64,000 nucleotides of DNA. Source: Methanobacteriota archaeon. GTDB lineage: Archaea; Thermoplasmatota; Thermoplasmata; Methanomassiliicoccales; Methanomethylophilaceae. Position 1 is the first letter of the stretch; the number at the start of each line of letters is the position of its first letter. The notes under the pieces were generated by a model. The model was not told where the DNA came from, ran no database searches, and saw only the letters and a program-made list of their open reading frames with translations. Both the position numbers and the translations under genes were made by a program. Location: contig JAEXCH010000002.1 in assembly GCA_023402275.1 (NCBI GenBank), forward strand, positions 124,001-188,000, given 5' to 3'. This document shows positions 58,365-64,000 of the stretch, one piece after another.

Positions 58365-58946
58365 TCACTTCCTTACTACATCCCCTCTTGGAGACGTCTC
58401 GGAGAATATCTCTCCCTGGAAGCTCTCTATTTTGACGCCTTGCTCTTTCCACGCATACTTGGGAAGCCCCGCCTTCATGGAAAGATGTTCCAGATACTCT
58501 TTTACATCCCATTCGAATTCCAACGGGACCTGGGGAAGAAGCAGACCTCTTCTTCCAGAATATGATATTATCAGACCATCCCTTCCGATCACTATCTTAG
58601 ATATCAATTCATTCTCGGATGAATATTCGATCTCTTCCGGTACCGTAAGTATGGTTACCTCAAAGGTACATTTCTCTGCCTCATCGGAGGTCAGAGGAGT
58701 GAATCGCGGATCGTTGATGGCTCCCTCGGCCGCCATTCTCAGAGCATCCTTGATAGGGAATATCGGTTCAGGATAACCGATGCATCCCCTGAGGTCCCCT
58801 GACGGGAACTTGGAGATGGTGACGAAGACCCCTTTTTTCTCAAGGAACGGGCCTGACAGCTGGAACTCTGCTACCCCACACATGGTCTCGGCCTCGGCAA
58901 AGGCCCTGGCTGCGCGTACGGCAGTTATCCCGTCCTCAGTGTCCAT
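58365..58946 (-). CDS. AMMECR1-domain protein
   Basis: 193 residues from ATG 58946 with the AMMECR1 features GVFVTISKFPSGDLRGCIGY (LRGCIG is the hallmark), PRFTPLTSDE and GLLLPQVPLEFEW. Widespread in archaea and eukaryotes, biochemical role unknown. The ATG overlaps the end of the preceding coiled-coil gene. The frame reaching back to 59015 is out-of-family. Stop TGA. Confidence 0.9.
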   Translation of the reverse strand: MDTEDGITAVRAARAFAEAETMCGVAEFQLSGPFLEKKGVFVTISKFPSGDLRGCIGYPEPIFPIKDALRMAAEGAINDPRFTPLTSDEAEKCTFEVTILTVPEEIEYSSENELISKIVIGRDGLIISYSGRRGLLLPQVPLEFEWDVKEYLEHLSMKAGLPKYAWKEQGVKIESFQGEIFSETSPRGDVVRK

Positions 58947-58947
58947 T

Positions 58948-59442
58948 TCAACCGCTGGTCTTTGGTTTTGTGTCCGATTTTGGCTTGGCGGAAGATGTCT
59001 GCGGTTTCTTTGCAACCGGTTTTATATCTATCTTCTCAGGTGCTGCCGGTTTCGGTTTCTTGTTGCAGTCGGGATTGGTCTTGCAGAAGTTGTCGGCGGT
59101 CGTTTTCCTCATCTCCTCCGCCTTGTCCATCATATCCTTTACAGTGTCTGGAACAGGTGCCGCTCTCATCAGTGCATTCATGCCCATGAGCAACTCCATT
59201 CCTACAGCCATGAAATGCCTCTGTACTTCCGGATCGGTGACCATGTTGACGACGCCTTGCGCCATCTCCTTGGCCTTATCCTTCTGTTCGTCCATCAGCT
59301 CTCCAACCTTCTCCTTTTCCTGTTCGAAGGTACTTATGAAGATCTCCTTCTCCTCTCTCAGGAGCCTCTCTATCATCTCTTTGTTCTCGGAGAAGAACCT
59401 CTCTATCTCCGGATCGCTGTATCTCTTTCCTTCGTCACTCAT
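58948..59442 (-). CDS. coiled-coil protein with Lys/Pro-rich tail, unknown
   Basis: 164 residues: a charged helical N-terminal two-thirds (EIERFFSENKEMIERLLREE, KEKVGELMDEQKDKAKEMAQ) and a basic low-complexity tail (KPKPAAPEKIDIKPVAKKP). A single CNKK-area cysteine pair (FCKTNPDCN) may bind metal. Family not recognised. It heads the AMMECR1-pyrC-YkgJ operon, and its stop overlaps the AMMECR1 start region. Stop TGA. Confidence 0.65.
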   Translation of the reverse strand: MSDEGKRYSDPEIERFFSENKEMIERLLREEKEIFISTFEQEKEKVGELMDEQKDKAKEMAQGVVNMVTDPEVQRHFMAVGMELLMGMNALMRAAPVPDTVKDMMDKAEEMRKTTADNFCKTNPDCNKKPKPAAPEKIDIKPVAKKPQTSSAKPKSDTKPKTSG

Positions 59443-59525
59443 CTAAGATCCCTCATTTATCGATTATCGCTCTGTATTCCGATACGATCGTGTATTTTCA
59501 ATACCAAAGTGTTTTACTATGACTT

Positions 59526-59548
59526 AATAAGTTTTATACAAACTTATT
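59526..59548. promoter_or_regulatory. 9-bp inverted repeat between get3-like and coiled-coil genes
   Basis: AATAAGTTT-TATAC-AAACTTATT, perfect arms. It lies 12 bp after the stop of the Get3/ArsA-like gene and 84 bp before the start of the next gene on the same strand. It could be a terminator hairpin of the first or a promoter dyad of the second; the core contains a TATA-like GTATAAAAC. Confidence 0.45.
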
Positions 59549-59559
59549 GTGTGAGTGGG

Positions 59560-60744
59560 TCATTCCTCCTTCTTCGATGCTCTTCTGAATCTTATCACAA
59601 GACTCTCCTCATCGAATTCCGCACCCAACATCTCAGCATCGTTCAGAGTCATGGGCAAAGCGACCTTTCTCTTCTGATCACCTGCGTTTATTATTATCGA
59701 GTTATCCTGACCTCGGAACAACTCTATCTGATCATGATCCACGAACGGCATCTTGATGAATAGTTTATCAATTCCCTTCTCGGTCTCGAAGTGCATAGGG
59801 CTCGTTGTCGCATAGACCTCGGTTGGATCGGATTCCCCGAATATCATATCCGCAAGTTCATCCAGTTTCTCCGGCCCTCTGAGTTCCGTCTGCATCTGGT
59901 ATGCATAGAATATCTTTAGTGGATCGAATGCCTGGTGTATCATCTCCATGTATGTCTCCTGCTCCTCCAGTTTCTTCTTGAGGAACGATCCGTCCGCATC
60001 GGGAGGAAGGACCTTGTTGACTATCAGGCATTCCACTGTCTTGTTGTACAGACAAAGGTAAGTGTATGAACGCATGGTCTCGTTTATAGGCATCCTTTCC
60101 GGGTTCAGTACCAGACGTATGGTGGTCTCCTCCGGATTCTCAAGGACCTCCTTGACCCTCTCCATATTGTCCTTTATCTCCTCTATGCTGTCCATGACCT
60201 CCTTTGAAGGAAGAGGTATGTCCAGAACCTTGCCTACGGTGGCCCTTGCGATGGACACCATCCTTTTGATGACGCCGAATATCTTGTCTATGTACCAATT
60301 GGATACATCGGGGAAACTCAACAGACGTAATGTCTCGCCGGTCGGTGCGGTGTCAAGGATGACCACATCATATTCCCCGCTGTCCTTGAACTGAAGGACG
60401 TAGAACAAAGCTGCCGCCATCTCCATCCCCGGAAGTATGGCCATCTCCTCTGCGGAGATGTCCTCCAATCCCTGCGACAGCATGAATGCCGTGATGTAAT
60501 CCTTTATGCTGGACCACTTGGTCCTCATCTCATGGATTATGTTGAGCTCCAAAGCATCCAGGTTCTTCTCCACATGTACTATCTCGGCGGATAATTTCAC
60601 ATCCAGAGAATCTCCCAAGGAGTGTGCTGTGTCGACACTCATGATCATCGTTCTGTACCCCAACTTGGCGCATCTGCGTGCGGTCGCCGCAGCGACGGAC
60701 GTCTTTCCTACCCCGCCTTTACCGTTATAGATTATTAGCCTCAT
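59560..60744 (-). CDS. Get3/ArsA-family ATPase
   Basis: 394 residues: deviant P-loop YNGKGGVGKTS (about 5-15), switch I SVDTAHSLGDSL, switch II-like DTAPTGETLRLL, and a C-terminal part with RIRFRRASKKEE-like basic end. The family includes Get3 (tail-anchored protein targeting) and ArsA (arsenite efflux). No ArsB is nearby and the arsenite cysteine motif is not seen, favouring Get3-like targeting. Length is in range. Stop TGA. Confidence 0.85.
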   Translation of the reverse strand: MRLIIYNGKGGVGKTSVAAATARRCAKLGYRTMIMSVDTAHSLGDSLDVKLSAEIVHVEKNLDALELNIIHEMRTKWSSIKDYITAFMLSQGLEDISAEEMAILPGMEMAAALFYVLQFKDSGEYDVVILDTAPTGETLRLLSFPDVSNWYIDKIFGVIKRMVSIARATVGKVLDIPLPSKEVMDSIEEIKDNMERVKEVLENPEETTIRLVLNPERMPINETMRSYTYLCLYNKTVECLIVNKVLPPDADGSFLKKKLEEQETYMEMIHQAFDPLKIFYAYQMQTELRGPEKLDELADMIFGESDPTEVYATTSPMHFETEKGIDKLFIKMPFVDHDQIELFRGQDNSIIINAGDQKRKVALPMTLNDAEMLGAEFDEESLVIRFRRASKKEE

Positions 60745-60793
60745 ATTAAGCCCGCAATGGTGTCATATTGATAAGAAAAATGTTTGAGTGGGT

Positions 60794-61015
60794 TCACTGA
60801 CCCACTTCATCAACATACTGCATCCAGGTGTTCGCGAAGGCATCCAGATTCTCTTCGTTGTAATCTGCTCCCGCGATATAGTCGTGGATCTCCTGACGTG
60901 ATGTTGATTGCTTAGGGAAGTTGGGGTCAGCCCTTATCTTTGCAAGAAGCCTCGCACAGGGGCATGTCCTTCCTTCAAACTTTCCCATCCAAGTATAATA
61001 TGGTACTTTACTCAT
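60794..61015 (-). CDS. YozE SAM-like domain protein
   Basis: 73 residues. The stretch RADPNFPKQSTSRQEIHDYI, and the end FANTWMQYVDEV, match the YozE/UPF0346 sterile-alpha-motif-like family known mostly from Firmicutes. CPCARLLAKI near the N-terminus has a Cys-Pro-Cys. Possible acquisition from bacteria; function unknown. Located upstream of the Get3-like gene on the same strand (49 bp). Stop TGA. Confidence 0.75.
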   Translation of the reverse strand: MSKVPYYTWMGKFEGRTCPCARLLAKIRADPNFPKQSTSRQEIHDYIAGADYNEENLDAFANTWMQYVDEVGQ

Positions 61016-61072
61016 GTTATCGGTATCACGAGGACTTCATTAGAATATATAGTAATGCATTGTTTGCATCGA

Positions 61073-61729
61073 TTATGCACTGTTTTTGATATTTCCTTTC
61101 TGATCCACTACCAATATCCTTACAGGTACTGAACTGCCTGATCCTGCGATCGCTGCCTCCGCAACCCTGTCTAGAGAACAGCATGGCACGCTCATACGAA
61201 CGATGGTCAAACTCTTGGGATCGTTCTTGGACAATATGTTGGTGAGTTTCTCGACGTGTCCGGCATCGAACTTCGGACAACAAGTCATGATCGTCCTGCC
61301 TTTTATGAAGTCCTCATGCATCCTGCCGTATGCGAATGCAGAACAATCCGCAACAAGTAACAGATCTGCATCATTGAACATCGGTGATGATTCCGATATC
61401 AACCTTATCTTTATTGGCCACTGCCTAAGTTCACTACCGGAACCGGCATCCTCCACTATCTCCAAGGTATTGGATGACGGACAGGTGCATGGACTCCCCG
61501 AGCTCTGCATCAGAGGTATGCTGTTATCCGATTCTGGAGCATCCTCCGCAAAGGATATCGCATCCATGGGACAGGCAGGAAGACAATCACCAAGACCATC
61601 GCAATAATCCGCCCTGACCAGTTTTGCCTTTCCATCAATTACCTCAAGTGCACCTTCATGACAGGCTTGTACACACAGCCCGCAGCCATTGCATTTGAAC
61701 TCATCTATGACTATGGTCGAACTCGGCAT
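61073..61729 (-). CDS. 4Fe-4S ferredoxin-type protein with C-terminal domain
   Basis: 218 residues from ATG 61729. Two ferredoxin motifs: CNGCGLCVQACHEGALEV and CDGLGDCLPACPMDAI (bacterial-type 2x[4Fe-4S], the second with an altered spacing C-x5-C-x3-C). The C-terminal half (LLVADCSAFAYGRMHEDFI, TCCPKFDAGHVEKLTNIL, SVPCCSLDRV) has paired cysteines and resembles iron-sulfur proteins annotated as ferredoxins in methanogens. Probably electron transfer in the cytoplasm. Stop TAA. Confidence 0.8.
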   Translation of the reverse strand: MPSSTIVIDEFKCNGCGLCVQACHEGALEVIDGKAKLVRADYCDGLGDCLPACPMDAISFAEDAPESDNSIPLMQSSGSPCTCPSSNTLEIVEDAGSGSELRQWPIKIRLISESSPMFNDADLLLVADCSAFAYGRMHEDFIKGRTIMTCCPKFDAGHVEKLTNILSKNDPKSLTIVRMSVPCCSLDRVAEAAIAGSGSSVPVRILVVDQKGNIKNSA

Positions 61730-61837
61730 GATTATGCATATCGATTTTGCAGCTTTTATAATGCATTGCTCAGATCCATATGGCATTGATAGAACATATG
61801 GTCATGTTTTATATTCTCCGGAGTCGGTTGTTATTCT

Positions 61838-62173
61838 ATGAGATATTTTGCAGTGGAGATGTCTAAGAAACAACTATATGGCCTAATAGCAAATCTGATC
61901 ATTACCATAGCGCTCATAACATTCTACGTAGCGTATATCGTGACCAGAGACGCAGCACGCATTGAGATCTTGCTGCTGTTCCCAATAATATTCGCTTTCC
62001 TGTTGATACTTGTCTTTGCCAGTAACATAAACCAGAATGTTAAGGCCATCAAGGTGAATATGGACAATTCCAAAGAAGTGACCTTTAAAACAAAGAAGGT
62101 CAAAGAATATCTATATCTGGAGAAGGTCGAGACAATTGTCGAAGAGAAGGATGAGGACCTAGAGGAAACATGA
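61838..62173 (+). CDS. two-helix membrane protein with charged tail
   Basis: 111 residues: helices GLIANLIITIALITFYVAYI and IEILLLFPIIFAFLLILVFA, then a charged tail (EYLYLEKVETIVEEKDEDLE). A TATA-like TTTTATATTC (61808-61817) lies about 25 bp before ATG 61838, predicting a leaderless message; ATG 61859 is an alternative. Family not recognised. Stop TGA. Confidence 0.6.
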   Translation: MRYFAVEMSKKQLYGLIANLIITIALITFYVAYIVTRDAARIEILLLFPIIFAFLLILVFASNINQNVKAIKVNMDNSKEVTFKTKKVKEYLYLEKVETIVEEKDEDLEET

Positions 62174-62217
62174 ACTTGCAAATCGTTTAATAACTTCCTT
62201 TCCATATTTCCACTGTT

Positions 62218-62715
62218 ATGGAACTCGATGAGAACGTGGATATCTCGGAATGGTCCGAAGAATCGATCGGTGAATACCAGAACATGCTTGATTTCTATTA
62301 CCAGGAATCACGCAGGACATTCGACCTCTGTTGCACCAGATTATATTATGTGATATTCGCCAACGGGGTCGTCCTGAGTCTATTGTTCGGAATAATAAAC
62401 AACATAGATGTCGGAGAAGGGATCAGCGGATATCTGATTGTGTTTGGAGTTGTCTTCGTTCTATGTTCACTTATAGCGGCCGCGTTCGGAGCATTCTTCA
62501 AGGAATATATCAGAACCCCGTTCAAGATAGGTGTCGGTAACTCAAGTCCTGCATATCCGCAACTCAAGACGCGCAGGATCAACGAGATGATCACTATAAT
62601 CAAGGATTATGAGAGACAGATCCGGATCAAGAGCGCGGTCATGGTGATCGCCGGATCATTGCTCATATGCGGACTTGCCATGCTGGGCGTTGCGATAGTT
62701 ATGATGGGAAGTTGA
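62218..62715 (+). CDS. membrane protein, unknown
   Basis: 165 residues with an acidic N-terminal soluble helix region (ISEWSEESIGEYQNMLDFYY), two central helices (FANGVVLSLLFGIINNI, ISGYLIVFGVVFVLCSLIAA) and one or two at the C-terminus (AVMVIAGSLLICGLAMLGVA). No family recognised. 44 bp after the preceding small membrane gene, so possibly co-transcribed. Stop TGA. Confidence 0.6.
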   Translation: MELDENVDISEWSEESIGEYQNMLDFYYQESRRTFDLCCTRLYYVIFANGVVLSLLFGIINNIDVGEGISGYLIVFGVVFVLCSLIAAAFGAFFKEYIRTPFKIGVGNSSPAYPQLKTRRINEMITIIKDYERQIRIKSAVMVIAGSLLICGLAMLGVAIVMMGS

Positions 62716-62755
62716 AAAAAATAGATGTGTGTGCCGAAACACACATTGTTTGTTG

Positions 62756-63046
62756 TTAAGCTACTTCGTATATCCTGACATCCGGATTGGTCTTCCACAA
62801 TCCCTTCAATCCGACGAACACATCGTTCTTGAACATGTCGCTGTCCAAATATGCCTTGGCTTCGGCTGCACTGCTGAATCCATGCAACACCTGGACATCC
62901 TCTTCTCTTATCAGAAGGTCCTTGGTCTGTGCACCCTTTATGCTTGACAGGAATGGTTGTTTGTACTCAGTGTACACCTTTGCTGCTGCGGGCCTGTTCT
63001 CTTGCGGTATGTCCATCGTTATCTCCAGGTATGCCTTTACGGTCAT
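62756..63046 (-). CDS. ABM/Dabb-like small barrel protein
   Basis: 96 residues from ATG 63046, preceded by SD GAGGAGGAG. The sequence (VKAYLEITMDIPQENRPAAA; VLHGFSSAAEAKAYLDSDMF) reads as a dimeric alpha-beta barrel of the antibiotic-biosynthesis-monooxygenase or Dabb group. These handle aromatic or quinone-like compounds; the real substrate is unknown. Downstream of an HxlR regulator on the same strand, a frequent pairing. Stop TAA. Confidence 0.6.
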   Translation of the reverse strand: MTVKAYLEITMDIPQENRPAAAKVYTEYKQPFLSSIKGAQTKDLLIREEDVQVLHGFSSAAEAKAYLDSDMFKNDVFVGLKGLWKTNPDVRIYEVA

Positions 63047-63177
63047 TCTTACTCCTCCTCTTTCAACGTCCGAGTGAACGGTACGCCGATGGAACAACAT
63101 TATCATTCAACTATTAGTATCAAATATTAACAATTTTGATAGGAACTATGTTTTTCAATAGTGCCTGATCCTTACTT

Positions 63178-63576
63178 TCAATCCAGTTGCGAACATGTCC
63201 TACAAGGGGCCAATGCCTTCTTCTTATCAACGTCGGTATAATCCCTTGACCACTTGCATATATTCTGTAAGATGGGTAATGCCGATTCCGCTTTTTCCGT
63301 GAGAGAGTATTCCACCTTGAGAGGAAGTTCGTCATAGACCGTTCTATTCACCATTCCCTCTGAAACCATTTCTTTTAGAACAGTATTGAGAACAGCATCC
63401 GTTACGTTGTCGAGTTCCCTGTTCAATGCGCTGTATCTCATAGGCCCATTGGTCCCTAGTACACATAGAACTCTTGATTTCCACTTACCACCGAATATAT
63501 CCAACCCGTACTCCAAAGGACAGAGGATCACTTTCTCGCTCTTTCTCTCATACATCTTATGATAATGGTATTCCAT
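63178..63576 (-). CDS. HxlR-family transcriptional regulator
   Basis: 132 residues with the HxlR winged helix: CPLEYGLDIFGGKWKSRVLC, LGTNGPMRYSALNRELDNVT, ELPLKVEYSLTEKAESALPI. The Cys in LCPLEY is the redox-type cysteine in many HxlR proteins. Probably regulates the barrel protein gene downstream. ATG 63576; an ATG at 63555 is an alternative. Stop TGA. Confidence 0.87.
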   Translation of the reverse strand: MEYHYHKMYERKSEKVILCPLEYGLDIFGGKWKSRVLCVLGTNGPMRYSALNRELDNVTDAVLNTVLKEMVSEGMVNRTVYDELPLKVEYSLTEKAESALPILQNICKWSRDYTDVDKKKALAPCRTCSQLD

Positions 63577-63688
63577 TCACATTTTAATAAATATGAGTCG
63601 CGGTCGAACTATTCAAGATCAATAGGATCAACTATTATGTATAACAAAGCCACATATGAATTAAATTCATATCCAGATAGGTAAAGAG

Positions 63689-63793
63689 TGCCGAGGATGG
63701 GGTTCGAACCCATGACCTTCGGATTTCCCTGGAAGAGGTCTGTTGACCAGAACCCTATGAGTCCGACGCTCCACCAGGCTGAGCCACCTCGGC
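63689..63793 (-). tRNA. elongator tRNA-Met (CAT) with a 31-nt intron
   Basis: Exons give acceptor GCCGAGG/CCTCGGC, anticodon stem TCGGA/TCCGA with loop CTCATAA (CAT), T arm ATGGG-TTCGAAC-CCCAT, discriminator A. The intron (63725-63755) interrupts after position 37, the canonical archaeal site. It folds on TTCTGG/CCAGGGA. The identity is elongator Met because of the GCCGxGG start and GGCTCAGCCTGG D arm; initiator features are absent. CCA is not encoded. Confidence 0.93.
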
Positions 63794-63845
63794 ATAAGTT
63801 GGTTTGGTTTGGGAATGGGTTTCTGTTTAATAAGTTTTGGAGGAT

Positions 63846-63863
63846 CCTGAATGTCAATTCAGG
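63846..63863 (-). terminator. hairpin after the gene at the right edge
   Basis: CCTGAAT-GTCA-ATTCAGG is a perfect 7-bp hairpin 5 bp beyond the stop codon of the minus-strand partial gene. Confidence 0.65.
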
Positions 63864-63868
63864 CTTTC

Positions 63869-64000
63869 TTACTCTTTATCGGTCATCTCTTCAAGGCCTT
63901 CTTCGAGTTCTTCCTCGGCGGCCTGTGTGATGACCTCGTCCTGTGACCTTGCCAAGATGGCTGCTTCCTCGCCATCCATCTCTTGGAGTCCTGCCTCGAG
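63869..64000 (-). CDS. C-terminal part of an acidic protein, cut by window edge
   Basis: 43 residues plus TAA visible: LEAGLQEMDGEEAAILARSQ, DEVITQAAEEELEEGLEEMT, DKE. The stretch is rich in Glu and helical. Acidic tails of this kind end ribosomal protein uS2, thermosome and other archaeal core proteins, but nothing visible decides among them. A hairpin terminator follows. Confidence 0.6.
   Translation of the reverse strand, partial: LEAGLQEMDGEEAAILARSQDEVITQAAEEELEEGLEEMTDKE

Overview
The window reads as chromosomal DNA of a methanogenic archaeon, most likely a member of the Methanomassiliicoccales (class Thermoplasmata). The grounds are a complete coenzyme F430 biosynthesis cluster (cfbC-cfbA-cfbE-cfbD-cfbB), archaeal informational genes (eL37, eL41, Sm-like protein), intron-bearing tRNAs, many leaderless-looking genes with a TATA-like box about 25 bp upstream of the start codon, and the complete absence of TAG among the stop codons of the annotated genes. 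Avoidance of TAG is typical of pyrrolysine-using archaea. No rRNA operon or CRISPR array is present.

Layout. 0-4.1 kb: metal homeostasis (NikR, a ZnuABC-type importer whose ATPase has a Cys-rich tail, a ZIP transporter). 4.1-6.7 kb: acetate-type transporter, rubredoxin-glutamate synthase fusion, DUF454 protein. 6.8-10.5 kb: FecBCD/BtuFCD-type importer with a His-rich methyltransferase. 10.5-13.8 kb: ABC-2 exporter with a secreted partner, then an XRE repressor with a near-perfect operator. 14-22.4 kb: tRNA-Glu, NadE with a stand-alone nitrilase, the F430 operon for nickel insertion and ring formation, a broken fmdE-like gene, tRNA-Ser, UspA. 22.4-31.6 kb: TetR regulator with DUF1638 protein, phosphate operon with fused PstC-PstA and a divergent AbrB-PhoU regulator, a second ABC-2 exporter, a DUF2975/XRE pair. 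31.6-36.4 kb: ACT protein, homoserine dehydrogenase, citramalate synthase, a second ACT protein and a UPF0210 protein, i.e. threonine/isoleucine synthesis with allosteric partners. 37.2-37.9 kb: tRNA-Trp with a C/D-box-like intron, a 35-residue eL41 gene, and tRNA-Arg with a T-loop intron. 38-42.3 kb: degenerate class III cyclase-like protein and a ChlI/ChlD pair.

42.3-51.1 kb is the accessory part. It is AT-richer and holds a Sel1-repeat membrane protein, a large helical membrane protein, gene remnants, a direct repeat, a transposase fragment joined to a truncated tyrosine recombinase, and an orphan membrane-macro-domain protein resembling the effector of type II Thoeris anti-phage systems. 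CbiK, tRNA-Ala and a DfsB-type protein sit among these. 51.1-64 kb returns to core genes: ABC-2 exporter, pirin, PurF, eL37, Sm, a YkgJ-type cysteine protein, dihydroorotase (apparently with a non-AUG start), AMMECR1, Get3/ArsA, a ferredoxin-type protein, HxlR regulator and tRNA-Met with an intron.

How it works together: nickel uptake and sensing (NikR neighbourhood) plausibly feeds CfbA, whose product is finished by CfbB, CfbCD and CfbE to give F430, the cofactor of methyl-coenzyme M reductase. CbiK and the ChlI/ChlD pair point to a separate cobalt branch for corrinoids, which methylotrophic methanogens need in quantity. All calls are by reading alone; no database search was run.
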